Shown: positions 1-12,429 of the stretch, one piece after another | Layout of the letters: each line of letters begins with the position of its first letter | Position numbering within the stretch: position 1 is the first letter of the stretch | Assembly: GCA_035772785.1 (NCBI GenBank) | Contig: JAOCPU010000003.1 | Location: 682,001 to 746,000 of the forward strand | From: Phlebiopsis flavidoalba | Lineage: Eukaryota > Basidiomycota > Agaricomycetes > Polyporales > Phanerochaetaceae | Direction: 5' to 3' | DNA length: 64,000 bases | Program-made: the position numbers and the translations under genes | Notes under the pieces: generated by a model | The model's input: the letters and a program-made list of their open reading frames with translations, nothing else | The model's database searches: none | What the model was told of the DNA's origin: nothing

Positions 1-360
1 CCACTGCGAGGCAACAGTGGAGCGACGATGCGAGAAGCCTTCCTGATTCCGCATGTAGGATCAAATTTGCTACCACTCCGTTTCCCCGACGCGCTTCATG
101 CTCGGCCGGTCAGGGCTGACAGCTGCAGGAAAGCATATACAGTGGTTTCCGTCTCAATCAAGTCGCTAGTCAAGTGATTTTCGTTGTCCGTCAAGTCAGT
201 GGTTGAACCTGTACTCACGACGGCGCCCCAACAAGTTGGGGTCCTCTAATCTCTGAGGTCACAGTGATGATAGACGTGTATATTATGGGCCCATGCGCAA
301 TTATATAAACGAGGGGAGGGAATAATGCTAAGCGCGGAATTCAGCATCGTCCAGGGTATC
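1..360. other. No gene recognised at left edge
   Basis: No family signature was found on either strand. A minus-strand open frame crosses the area, but its composition is not protein-like and it runs antisense to the start of the DUF6533 gene. The stretch probably holds the 5' flank of that gene. Confidence 0.4.
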
Positions 361-2084
361 ATGGCGACATATGCGGACTTCCTCTCGGAACTTTCTGAAT
401 TGTGAGTTAGGCCTTCCTCCCTATACTTTCCCGCTAAAATGCGGAGTTCATAGCCAATCCTCTCAATACGGACAACGTCGGATGCGCAACAACAGGTTGT
501 GCATGCATTGTTAAGCCCTAGAGACCGATTCCTTGACCGATATGTGCCAGCTCTCGTCGGGTGGTGTATGAATACATCTTGACGATAGACAGAGAGTTCG
601 ATCGCCGTCGTCATGGAAAAAGGAAGCTTCAATGCAACCATCAGCTCTCCTCATTTCTGGTGCGCTTTTGGATGAAGTGGTCCTAGTCCAAGATTCCTCA
701 TTAAAGGCTGGCATGGGCGTGACAACACCACAGGTGAGCGGAGGCACAGCGAATACTGGCTTTCCTGGACGTTACTTATCGCATTCGTGTTACATCGTTC
801 CAAGGCCCGTAGGTGTGCTCCTGATTAATTCTCTTGTTGCGCAATAAAACCGACTGACTCAGCGGTTACGTGGAGTAAATGACCAAATCCAGTACCGTTC
901 TGGTGTTCGTAAGCGTGTGTTGCTCTGCAATATCGGGTATTTGTTCATCCGAACATAATATACAAGCTAGTAAGTAATCACTCTAGTAATCAAGTTGCAA
1001 AGTGTATCACGTGAATCGGACTGAAATCATGGGTTCATGCATTTCGGGCTTTATCGTGTGCTCCGCTATATCACCACCAATATGAAAACACAGCAAACTT
1101 TGGGCCTCAATCGCGCTAGCTCTAGGTCTGGTGCCTGTCGGATTCTGTGTGGTATGCCATCTTATTATGCATCATCCTGGTGTACTACAACGAGCTGATA
1201 TTTCATTGACAAGGTATCGAAATGGCGTACACAGTGTATGGCTTTATGAAGGGCCCCCCTTCTCATCTTGTAACTGCCGTGTTACCTCGGAGAGCCCTGC
1301 CTCAGAAACATGTGAGCCCTTACATACTCCTGAATCTGAGTTGAGTCTCATTTTCTTTTACAAATTCTTAGCAGTACTGTCTTGTCCTCAGGTCAAAAGA
1401 ACGTGCCCTAAACGCTATGAATACTGGATATTTCACCACTTTGTATAGCTGTTATTCACGTCATATTTGATGTTATTTTATTTTGTCAGACCTTGCCGGT
1501 CTTAGTGCTTACCTGGGTGAAGACGTACAAAAATTGGGCGGAAATGCGCGACAATTACACCAACGCCCCTCGGTTGCGGGGTTACTTCTCAAAGACGGTA
1601 TGGTCAGATCTAGGCCTGCGTCTCGAACATTTTACTCACAAAGGATGTTTGACAGGCACAGTGTTACTTTGTGTTCGTACTGGTAGCCTCTGATGAAGCT
1701 AGGACATTCCGCTGACGTCTAGGACAGGATGCTTCTGGCTGTCAATGTCGCTCAAATCGCCTTTTCTAGTAAGCGTGGCAATTTATGTCTGTTTTGTGTT
1801 TTGTGCTAATTTTTCGGCTTCAAGCTGTCCAAATACCGGTCATCCAAACCTTTTCTCCTTGCCATGGCAAGTACTATCCGCATTCATTGAGCCTACTACA
1901 ATTTAAAATTCACATAGCCACCCATCGTCATGAGTTTCGTTTTCTACTGAACCTTCGCTCCTTCGGCAACTCATCAAACGATTCCACACTTGGGCAGTGG
2001 GATGGCGAGGTGCGACGCGTATCAGCTAACGCATGGGAAGGACAAACGGAAAATCTCGGATATGCTCTTACACCCATATCCTAG
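361..2084 (+). CDS. DUF6533-type multi-pass membrane protein (frame-disrupted)
   Basis: Seen: a short first exon starting MATYADFLSELSEL at 361 ends at a GTGAG donor. It is followed by RVVYEYILTIDREFD near 555-602, then ALGLVPVG near 1110-1145, LTWVKTYKNWAEM near 1505-1550, and SRFLLNLR-like FRFLLNLRSFGNSSND near 1936-1985. The order and wording match basidiomycete DUF6533 proteins: a tyrosine-rich N-terminal helix, a middle helix, a TWVKTY loop after a helix, and a FLLNLR C-terminal tail. The family has about seven predicted membrane helices and no assigned biochemical role; these proteins are abundant in Agaricomycetes. The frame changes between blocks beyond what introns require, so the exon model is uncertain, especially 650-1000. 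The family call is fairly safe; the function is unknown. Confidence 0.68.
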
Positions 2085-5000
2085 AGCGGACGGCCCTAAA
2101 GGTTGCTCGAATAAATATATAACTTATGCGATCCGGAAAATGAGAAGCCAATTTACTGAAGCGGGGATAAATTTTGCCATACAGCCACTGAGCAATTCAA
2201 ACAGAATTCACTCCATCTCAAATAGTACTACTACGGTAGTACTACGTGACGGAGATCGATGCAGTGAATCGCATCCAAGATGCCATGGAGCGGGTTCATG
2301 CGCCTATTTGTCTCATCATCCTTGTAATCGCCTCCTCTTACTCTCTCAGCGTTCTTGTCGATCCTGTGGAGCAATGCGATCAAGCGCATCGTTCATAATC
2401 ATCAGAGTATGCTGTGTGAAAACAGTCGTTCAGTACGCTTTGCTGCTCAGGCACAGCAGCAAACACGCTTAGATTTTATTGGAAATATTGGATTACCGGT
2501 TGAAACTGTATGTGAGAACGACGAGGATTATTCGTCTTCATTAGACGGAGAGCGAGTAGTACTAATCATAAGTTACACAAAAACTGTGCGTATATCTTTC
2601 TAGTTGGCGTCCGCGCTATCCATTTGAAAATGTTTGTTTCCGGCGCTTATCTTTTGTCATGCGTCGCTCCCTGCTCCTGTACTGACGACTCTTCGCGAGT
2701 CCAATGTAAGGGTGCGTGCCCTCTATTCGGAACCGCATTGTGCCCGTCTCGTTTGACGTCCCCCGGTTTTTCCTCGCATCCCGTTTCGACCCCATACTCG
2801 ACGCGCCCGTCACAAAGACGTACTGTGGAGCAGATACCTGAGCATGCTGAGAGACTTCGGAGGGCGGCAATAACAACGATCAAGTTGTTCGTCCACCATT
2901 CCAACTGTCCTTAGTACGACTAATGCCGTGGTAATCACCGCTTCGCTCTTGGGCGACGTAACGGTTATCTTCACTGCATGTCCCAGCTCTCCCCCAGTGC
3001 CAGCTTCTCTAGTTTTTAGCTCTCCCCATCCTTCTCGGTTGATCATTGCAATTCTCACTCGCAACAAACTATACCAGGCGTTGAGGATGTGCTGCGTGCA
3101 ACCCGGGTCTTCCCATGTCTGCGGCCTGCGTTTCCGCGGATACGTCCCATCCGCCAACGGAACTATCCGTATTCGAGACATTGTCCATTGGTACAGTTGT
3201 GCGTCAGATATTCGAGCACTTCCTGGTACACTACCATGAGGTTGGCGCATCTGTTAGTCATTTGCGTGCATCTGTGCTGACGCTGTGTTCTGCAGATGTA
3301 ATATTAGTATCATTGTATAGTATTTCAATTTGACGCGCACGACACCTCACGAGACACCCGAAACCGTACCGGTGATGAACGACGTTCTACTGAATATACA
3401 GCATGTTGGTGGGGTGCAGTAGCTAGGTATGCTGCTTTCTTATCGCTTGTAGATAGCTCGATGCATCCACTGCCGAAGTTATCATCGAGAGACAAGTTCA
3501 CCGAGACGAAAACGATGGTAGGCCATACCCATTATCCATATCATGGGGCTTACCGGCTGTTCTCATGCCTTCAGGTTTCTTCCCAATGATTTTGCAGGCC
3601 GATATTTTATACGGCTTCAAGCATCTTCTTATTCTGGCCGGCCAACAGATCAGCAAGACTGCGGATGTTGAGGCGCATCTTAACCTTACTGATGTGTACA
3701 GGTTGTCATACCTGTTCGATCCAGCAGTTGCCTATTTGCTATAAGTCATCGCAGTGCCCAGCCCCAAAGATCAGATTCAGGTGAGTGTTGCTAGTGTTGC
3801 GCCCAGTGCGTCAATGTGCTCGAAGAGTAAGGGGTCGCCCGATGCTTCCCACGGAGTGTCACAACCTCCAGGAATTTACTGCCTAGGACAGGAATTGCAG
3901 TTCTAGCAAAAACAGATGGCCTGGACCTTCACGGACCTGATGATCGTGATGGTGTCGTCTACTCACAGACCGGCGTCAAGAGCCATGATTGGTGGTGAAG
4001 TCAGGCGAAGGTATATAACCCCTTGCATCGAGCCCTTGGGAGGACCTCAAGGCAGCAGTGGTCTCCTCAAGTTTGAATCTCGTAAGCATTTCTATGAACA
4101 TCGAGTGCGACGGACGCTGAAGACTTGGATCTTACTAGCGTCTCGTATCTGTCAATCACTCTTTTCTCCTCCTTCGTTCACTGCATAATGAACCCGCTTC
4201 GCATCTCTCTGCGCCGTTATGCTGGCTGCCAACTCGCTTTTGCCGCACGCGGTTTTGGTTAGAGTGCCTCATGATTCTTCTGACGTAAACCCCACCAACG
4301 AGGAATTTGCGGCCATGGGTAACGGCGCAGCAACACCAACATGGGTGTAGTGGGTGGCCTCGTGGGGGTTAGGCAACTTCCGGTATAAGTCACAACCACG
4401 TATCGATGACACTATCAATGTCCCGACGTTCAATCGTAGCTCCAACTGGGCCCAGGGTAAAGTTTGTCAATAGCGGGGGCGTGGCGAGGGGCAATGTGCT
4501 CAGGTGACACAAGTAATAATTCTGGCAAGGTGTTCCTTATCATTACCCGACAATTGCTCATGATATCATCAGCAAACACAAAGCACACCTGACAAACTCC
4601 ACCAAACGTCGGGAATCAACGGTAGAAAGCGACGAGGCTCCTCAATTGACACCGGGTCGTTTTGATTGACTGGACTTCGAAGTGGAGATAGCGACACATC
4701 AGATTTTTTGACAGTCCGGGGTCTACTTACGCAGGATGTGAAACTTCTTGTCAGCTTTTAAAAAAAGGTAATGTTACACCACATTTGATGACGGCATTAA
4801 TAGACTTTCCACGGATGGTATGGGGTGCGTTGCATACACTGATTTTATAAATCCCTACATTCGCATTGGTAAGTATTCGGGTTGTGCCCACGAGCGCTTT
4901 GGCCGATGGCGGACTACTTAGCCGTCGTGGCGCGGGAATAACCTAAACACGCTCTGCAAGGCTGCGCGAAAAACGCTTTGAGGCTGCAAGTCACGATTGA

Positions 5001-5440
5001 CAAGGACACATTTAAATATTCTTTTCATGGTACTGTACAAATGACGTGCATTTCGGACCCTTACTTGTAATATTATCGCGCGGATAAATGCAGGCCTTCC
5101 TCTGAACCTCGCAGCTTGCCTGTGAGTCCCCAGTAAAATGTTCAATCAAATCTTGCCCTTGCTATGTGGCTTTCGACTATGGAGTGCTGTAAACATTTCT
5201 CGTTGTATATTAATTCTTACAGCTCAGAGAGTACACCATATTATGGCAGAAATGATAAATTGGTGCTGCAACGGCCGACTGTGGCCGGAAGATGCCGACA
5301 AGCCGTGTCGGTTGATAAGGGCGCTTGTGACATGCTCTCCTTCTCGCCTCCACCATCGGCTCGTGTCATCTGAATTCTACTTTGGCCAGTTTCTCTCGCT
5401 CCCAACAGTCGCAATCGAATCGCTGCACTAGCTCTGGGGA
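2085..5440. other. 3.3 kb without a recognisable gene
   Basis: Several open frames exist: a 146-codon minus frame at 2810-3250, a 96-codon plus frame at 2624-2914 and a 90-codon plus frame at 3916-4188. None carries a motif I recognise and none links to neighbouring frames in a coherent way. The stretch may hold one eroded or noisy gene, an old transposon remnant, or intergenic DNA. No terminal repeats or reverse-transcriptase motifs were seen. Confidence 0.4.
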
Positions 5441-5453
5441 TTAGAACAGCTGG

Positions 5454-6700
5454 TTGCGTCGAGACTCGAGAACCAGTTGCGGGCGGATGTTGCCGACACC
5501 AGCAGTGCTGTCTCGTTCGCTTCTTGCCGCAGGTCTAGTCTTGGTCGGGATGTCCTGCATAAACGCACAAGAGAATGTTTCAACCACGCCCATTGTTTCT
5601 CTTTCTGTAGATCAACCTCGACAGAACAGTATTGGACTGCGGACTATCGCCGTCAAGCATTCATCGACTACTGACATCAAGCGGCGCGCAGGGCGCTCTA
5701 AGACAGATACAGATATCCTTCACAACCACCTGTGAGTTTCTCATGTCCCAACTCGTAGCAGCGATCCGGCTTCAGCGTGTATGATGGATTAAAAAAGCCG
5801 GGCCCGACTGGCCCGCGCGTCCGCCATTTATCTTGACAGTTGTGCAAGTTGGTTCGTCTTCCCCTCCTGTGCGCTTTGCAGGGACGTCTGACCTATACCC
5901 TACGCCCGCTCACACGTACACCGCGCAGGTCGTGCGCGCTACGTGCTCGGGCAGGGCACGAATCTGCCAAACCTGCTCCACCTACGGCACGCCCAGCGAA
6001 GCTCAGACTATCGTCATGCCGTCGCCCCGCCCGATCTGCTTTGGCAGCCCGAGAACAGATGAAGCACAGGATTTATACTCTGCGCTGCCGCCCCGTTGAA
6101 CATCTCGACGCTGACGGCCAGGTCCAGCTCTTTGCCTCGAGGTCGTCTCCCCGATCAAACTGGGCTGATCACTTGCCGAACATTTCCTCCTTTCATCTAC
6201 CACACCCTGACAGCCCGTTTCTCCGCTTGTCTATGGTTCTGATAGTGGCGATGGCATTATTGCCCCGACCTTTCATGATCGTTCGCTCGTCATGAATTCC
6301 TTGGCTTCTGGCGTCATCTTATGAGCAGCCCGCCCCCCCCCCAATCGCAATGACAGTCTGGGACCTTGGCTGGATGCCTTGGCGCTCGTGCGTCAGACCA
6401 CGAAGCGGCCGGTGCGTGTGCTATAAAACGCGCCTCACGCCTTTCACATCATTCCCGGCTTTGAGCCCTCTGGCATCCTTTGAGCTCCCCTCCTTGCGGA
6501 CCGTCACATTCAGGAATATGCCGCTTCACGTCCCTCCTAGGCCTACTCTTCTTCTCCGCCATCCCTAATGGAGAAGCCAGGGCTACCTACCAGCGTCTTG
6601 CCAGAACAACTTCCGATGTGTGTGCCGACGTGAATTCATTGCTCAAGGTCACTTTCTTAGGGCAACTGGTTCTCCGTAGGCAATCTCATTAAGTGTCTTA
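5454..6700 (+). CDS. Possible secreted protein, unrecognised (frame-disrupted)
   Basis: A plus-strand frame has a methionine at about 5487 followed by a hydrophobic stretch (LLAAGLVLVGMSC) and INAQE, which looks like a signal peptide with a cleavage site. The frame continues through TTPIVSLS. Downstream, 5840-6295 is open for 151 codons and 6350-6700 has further Ser/Pro/Leu-rich open frames, but none matches a family I can name. The region lies directly upstream of the priA/CPL1-like gene on the same strand and could be a second secreted protein or unrelated open frames. Boundaries are only the limits of the open-frame cluster. Confidence 0.25.
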
Positions 6701-6776
6701 CTGCCGCTATACAACTATTCGCTGAACAGAGCGTACAGACCTTTGCCTTTGCCTTTCGGGTATCCCTGCTCTGATC

Positions 6777-7629
6777 ATGTTTTCGAACCCCATTTGTATC
6801 ACTGCCGTCGGGCTTGTCGGCCCCGCTGCGGTCACAAAATCAAGCCTTGACGAACATGGTACTGCATCTTTGTCACCAATGGTGTTTATAATGCACTAAA
6901 CCCTTCATGAAATGCAGGTTAATACTGCCGCAGACCATCAAAGCTGTTCCTATCCTGATAATGCGGACCCTGTCTGCTCGCCTGGGTGAGACCTAAACTA
7001 CACCACCTCGAACAGTGAAATTCATGACAAATCGGCAGATCTCCTTGTGGCTTCCACTGCAAGAACGGCTTCGTACCTTTCCCCGCTGCCCCACTCAAAC
7101 CCGTCGATTGCATCTGTCCTGCTCCTCTCAAAGTTTGCAACGGCGTCTGCGGGGCCTTCGGTGCCTGCCCATCCTCTGGCCCTAAGAAGCGCGACCTCGA
7201 GTTCCTCCAGCGCCGCGCAATGTGCGACGGAGGCCTGACCGCCTGCGGCGTCTACGGCTTCAATTCTGCCGATGCCTGGGAATGTATTGACACGAAGAGC
7301 GGACCTAGAAAGCTGTAAGTGTGCCGCATGCTGCCCCTGATCGGCGATTCACCCTACGTATACTGACTGCCTTCGACCTATCTGCTGCTCGTCATTCCCG
7401 CGACCGCCCATCTAATCATTGTATTTGCATTCGCCCCGCATCGCTGAACCCCGGTGGCGGATGCATGGTCCCCTTCAGGCGCGCACCCCCCGGCTCATGG
7501 CCGTCAGGACATGTACCGCCATTCCGGGTGTCATGGATGTATCCTGCCTCTCTGGCTCGTGCCACGTTTCGCCGCTGCCAGCCGGGATACGTCGTCTCCC
7601 TGGATGGTGGGTCGTACTGCCTTGAATAG
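6777..7629 (+). CDS. priA/CPL1-like secreted cysteine-rich protein
   Basis: The start at 6777 gives MFSNPICITAVGLVGPAA, a short signal-peptide-like stretch. An uninterrupted frame near 7048-7316 is rich in cysteine spacings (CxCPAPLKVCNGVC, FGACPSS, KKRDLEFLQRRAMC) and ends with the diagnostic TACGVYGFNSADAWECIDT. After an intron and some frame hops come GGCMVP, DCTAIPGVMDVSCLSGSC, and CQPGYVVSLDGGSYCL with the stop at 7627-7629. This order is that of the CPL1-like domain found in fruiting-body proteins such as Lentinula PriA and in Cryptococcus Cpl1. The family is secreted or cell-surface; no enzyme activity is known. Two or three small indels break the C-terminal third. Confidence 0.72.
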
Positions 7630-7926
7630 ACAACGGAGAGGGCAGCCATGATCCAAGGACCAAACGGGGATCAATTCCCGGCGGCTCTGTACGGTCTCTG
7701 TTCGATTTTCGAGAGCATGTGCCTCTGCAGAAGAAGGCGGATTGAGTTCGTGGTGACCTAATAGCCTTGTGGACATTATTGCTCAAGGTTAGCTATAGTT
7801 GCGCGGTAACAAAGATTTACCGCCGGGCTTTCTCTCGTAAACATGTATACACTCCTCTTTATGATTTCTGTGGTAAGTAGTAGCTGAAATGATGTTGTAT
7901 GACTGGATGCGTCACGGAATCGGACA

Positions 7927-10900
7927 TTATATTTCGAGATGAAGCAGCACGTGCGGAAGGCTCTGCAGGAGTAACACGCTATGCATTGGGCCGAATTTAA
8001 ACATCGGGCGATGTAGCTGCTTTTGGGGTTGAATCGCTCGTGATTGGTGGCGACGATGAGGGCAGTTCCATCGCTTCCTTGCGGCGCGCAATAATGGCGT
8101 TAAAACAGTTCTACGCCGTAATGATGAGGCATACATTGAGCTCAATGCCGATAAGACCGGGACGAAACTCACCATTCTATACCTCCCAATCAAACCACTG
8201 AATTGTTCCAATCTCTCTTCGGGCGTCCTGTCGAGGAAGTCGTCCAGAGTTGTGTTGGTAAGGATGACCGCAGCAGAGAAAACGTTCATGCCATCTATCG
8301 CAGCAAGGTCACGTTCATCCTAGTTTGATACATTACTCGATGTGCGGCTGTTTTGCAACGGCATATCAAACGTACCAAGTCCTCGTCATCCGCATCCAGC
8401 CACCGGCGATCGTCCCAGAGCGTCCCGCCAGTGACATCTCTTTGCTGGGCGAGGTCCCCGTACAAGCGTATAGTGCTAGTGGGCTGCGCTCGTAAGCGTC
8501 AAGGGAAATGCAAAGTTTGTGACCGCCTCGGCTCGTTTATGGTAGCACGCCTCTGCAATCCCTATATCCCTGCGAACCTTCTTGACAGCTTTCACTATCT
8601 TGGAGGCGAGAAGGGGTTGACGGTGAGAAGTTCGGTCTGCCCATCCACATGGCTGTGAGAGCCCGCCACAGGGAACGACTCAAAAACGACCAAGAGAAAC
8701 GAGAATCGCCAAGATAGCTTGTTGATGGCTGCCGTCAGAACGTCGCATTGCGTGGGGAGAGTGCGCAGAGGGGAAAACAGAATAGCCGTGTCGCAGTCTA
8801 GCACAATGTCGGCTCCGTCAAGATACTCACGCTCAATGAGCTGCACTGCGCACTGTGGTACAGAGAGAGTTCGAACGAGACCGCGATTCTGTATGAATTT
8901 CAAAGACGCCATGTACCGATGTAGGGTCGAGGGTCGGGAAGAGCTGCCGGATACTGTCAAGGTATATTTATCGACTAGTTTCAGGTGGCATGCCCTCAAT
9001 AGAGGGAGAGGCCGATGTGTCGAGTGGAAGCCACGGCGGTGCAGGAGGCGAGGAGGTAACATCTAGAGATTGAGGAGCGTTCTTGGAACGGAGCGCCATA
9101 GGAACAGTTGTAGATTCTGCTTCGCAGACCGACGTTTAGGAAGAGTGTCGATACTGTCCACAAGGGCTGCCTCGTCCCGACCATTTTCAAAATCAACATT
9201 CAAAGCCGTCCCGATGCACCGCCTGCGGAAGCTGTTGTATGACTGGGATTGCAAATGCCTCCTCCATCGGGTGCGGTACTGGTAGCTCCGTATTCTGTAA
9301 TATCCACGTCAAGGGGCAGAGGCAGTAGTGACCTTGAGAAGACCTTCAGTTTTATCTGCAGTTTCCAGAGTCTTTCGGGTTCTGGTCCGGAGATAGTCTA
9401 CATCCTGCGACCGCGGGAGGGGCGGAGGGCCTGGGTCCAGCACATGAGAAGTCCAGTCCCCCAAGAGATAGTGGTTCCACGTCAGGAATGACTTCGCCCG
9501 TCTTCAGCAAGTCCTTCAAAGTCTTGAGCCTCCTCAGCCAGTCGGCTGAATCGTCTGTCGTGTGGAGGATAGTCGAACGCCTCGGGAATAAACACCCCAG
9601 AATCTTCCACTTCGTCCATGTAGTCGTCTAGTGGCGATGACGCCCGCCGTTCGCCGACTCTTAGCTGTGAGTAGGTGTCAAATGACTGCGCAGGAGTATA
9701 TTCGCAAAATGACGAGGAAAGGGAGAAGAGAACCTGAGTCGTTTGGCAGGCCGCTCCATCCAGAGCCGCGGATCCTTCGTCGTCACTAGATGTAGTGGGC
9801 CACCCCGAGCTGGCGCGGGAGATTCCAGGGAGTCCTGCTGCACGAATGCGATCTAAGCCGCCGTGGATATGAAATCGTCGTGGTCCTCCTCGCAAAAGAC
9901 CCGCCATGGACATAGCCCGGGGAGTCTTCGAGCCAAATTTTGTGTTGGTGATCGCTTCATGGTCTTCGATCTCAGAGATGTTGGACTGGGACTGGAGGGT
10001 AAAGCCGATAAGTAGCTGCGCCAACTGCTGCTCGATTTCGGTGGCGGATAACGAGACGGTCCTCTGGTGATTGCGCAACGTCAAGGACACACTCCGCCTG
10101 TACGTTTTTATCAACTCGAGTCACTTCTTCGTTAGTGGTACGCTCGTTCCAAAGTTGAAAGGTCTGGACGCAAGACGTCAGCTTGAATGGCTACCCGGGT
10201 AAATACTCACCGCCATCCCAGTTCAAGGTTGAGCGACTTGAGACCCTTGGCCTCTTGTAAGAAGCCAACATTCTACATCGACATAAGTGGAGAGGCGCGT
10301 TTGTGTTACTTGATAAACTTTACCGGAAAGCTCGAGAGTTGTTATCTTCCTGAAGCAAAGCCTTCATCGTCATCGGAATGCGCAGCCCGGATGGCGAGTG
10401 ATCGTTGGGTTCGGGCATATCAGGCACTAGATACGAGTCAGTACACATCTCATGAGGGGGATGACGCCCGCTGGTAGGGCACAGTCATACCTTCCATCAA
10501 GTAACACTCTCTGTCGTCGAGTCTTTCCTTTAGTATGTAGTCTCTCTCGGATCGATCACGGGCCCATGCTGCTTCCGTGCTCTCATCCCGTTCGCGGGTA
10601 CATTGCCTTGATGACCTTGCCCAACCCCAAGTCATCGCTGCTGGCATCGTTAAGGTCGAGCGCGGTATAGCTCAAGTGGTGTTCTGCTGCCAGAGCTGTG
10701 GGCGGTTGACCCGAGCAGATAGATGCAGCGGCAGACATGCTTGGGGAGGACGGCGTTGGGTGAGAGGAGAGTATTTGTACTCGTTCCTTTCCAGTATCAT
10801 GTGCACCCTGATGCCTGACCTTTGGTGTATCTGGCGCAAGCTGGAGTAGAGGTAGGAACGAGGACAGGCTGGTAGAGAATCAGATACACTTATCACACGG

Positions 10901-12420
10901 CGAGGACCAAAACTTTCGCACCTTTCATCTAGATCGAGCCTTCTGGCTTGAGCCTCACCTAAGCTTTCGGTACGCGGAATGATATATTCCTCTATAGATG
11001 CGATCAGATATTATTCTCGAATATGTGGTTATTAATGAATTGAGCCTCACCCATCTTAGCTGGAAGAAGTTGATCGCAGATTTTTTGCAAACCTACTGGG
11101 AGAGGAAGAGGGCAGGTACTGATCTAAATCCAAACTCGTCTGTATTCCCGCTCGCCGATGAGTTAAGAGAAGGGGTTGGAGACGATGGGACGTAGTATGT
11201 TTCTAGTGTGTAGACTGTTAGACGCATGTACAAAGTCAAAGACGGACCAACATACTCCACCCTTGACCACCGCCATATGCTCTTTATAAAGTTTCATGAT
11301 TGTCATCGCTGTCCATTTTGCGCAGATACTACGAGGCGGCTAAGATCCTTGGATCCCTGTACATCTGGAGAATTCAAATCCGTGAGGACATCGAGCCGTG
11401 TACCACGGGCGGGCATGCGATCTCGTGTGGCAAATAATGGTGGTGAGCAGAGGATAGAAGCGTCCAGTTGCAAAAAATCATCAGGGTCTTCCCGGATGAA
11501 CGAGCGAATACACCCGTTGGTGTGGTCTTGACTGCTGGAGGAGCACTTTTGGATAGTGCGTATACGATTCACGACCGCGGCGCGCGTGTCGGGATCCATG
11601 ACGAGTTTTATGTCCTCTAGATATTTGTTAGGCAAAAATACTGCTTGATCAAGTGCGCATACACACAAAATTTCGTTTGTATTCGCTGCTTCCAGGTCTC
11701 CCCCAAGCAGATCTCAGAGTCGATCGAATCCATGTCGATTTCTTTGATGTTCAGACCATCCAGCAGGTGATGCGTTGGTCCAGGTACCATTGTGGGAGCA
11801 CATTTGGCGAGGAGTTTAGGTGTTTGGCGGATGGCACCCATTGTCAATATAGGGGACATAGTCTGTAAGTATGGGACTTCATGAAGTAATGGGCACGCCC
11901 CGAAACTGTATAGAAAAAGTGTGTGACAAACGAACTTTCATCATCTTCGACCCAGATTGTGTCGGACTTGCAGTCACGCTATGCTCTCCTGAACCTGTAA
12001 ATGTTGAGCGGAAAAAGTGTCGTAGGTGGGTCTTGGCATCTGGTTCCACGTCTAGTCTCTCTTGATATTCTTTCAGCTCTGAGGTTTTGAAACGATCCGA
12101 TATGAGCTCAACGAGTGGTGGCTCTAAGGCGAAAGAAGTTGGGTCGTGCTCAGGTATAGGGAACAAGCCATCAGACAAAATCTGTGACGGTTGTGTGAGA
12201 ATTTTACATGTACTCCGCAGAGGTCTTACCTCATTGACGGCCTCGTAAGTAAAGGCAGTGTAGTCGATAGTAAGATGGGTAATAGCATAGGAGTAAAGCA
12301 GAGTGTGGATATGGTCACGAAGGGCACGCTCCTGAGTGCGGACCAGCGAGTGCTAACATTGCTAAGTGCTGGCCTGTGCCGGCCGTCGGGCGGAGCGCCT
12401 CCGTCTTACGACCTAATGTT
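7927..12420 (-). CDS. Large protein resembling SHOC1/Zip2 meiotic crossover factor (frame-disrupted)
   Basis: Coherent minus-strand fragments run for about 4.5 kb. From the N-terminus they are a hydrophobic segment (FTPMLLPILLS) near 12300, LFPIPEHDPTSFALEPPLVE near 12165, PNKYLEDIKLVMDPDTR near 11620, a 210-codon acidic/Ser-rich frame at 9482-10114, VQLIEREYLDGADIVLDCD near 8850-8790, LSWRFSFLLVVFESFP near 8710-8660, and a C-terminus with RLYGDLAQQRDVTGG, MNVFSAAVILTNTTLDDFLD and RTPEERLEQFSGLIG. The C-terminal block with an internal conserved aspartate and a helical DDFL..TPEER segment resembles the inactive XPF/ERCC4-like domain of SHOC1/Zip2, which binds branched DNA with Spo16-type partners at crossover sites. 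The gene call is solid; the SHOC1 assignment is an inference from remembered family patterns. Confidence 0.5.
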
Positions 12421-12429
12421 GAGCTGTTA

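Noticed and set aside
2810..3250. 146-codon minus-strand ORF
   Set aside because: No family motif and no continuation in adjacent frames; kept only as part of an unassigned stretch.
10660..10740. tRNA-like GGTATAGCTCAAGTGGT on the plus strand
   Set aside because: It resembles a D-arm, but there is no T-arm GGTTCGAATCC-type partner or acceptor pairing, and it lies antisense inside the SHOC1-like gene.
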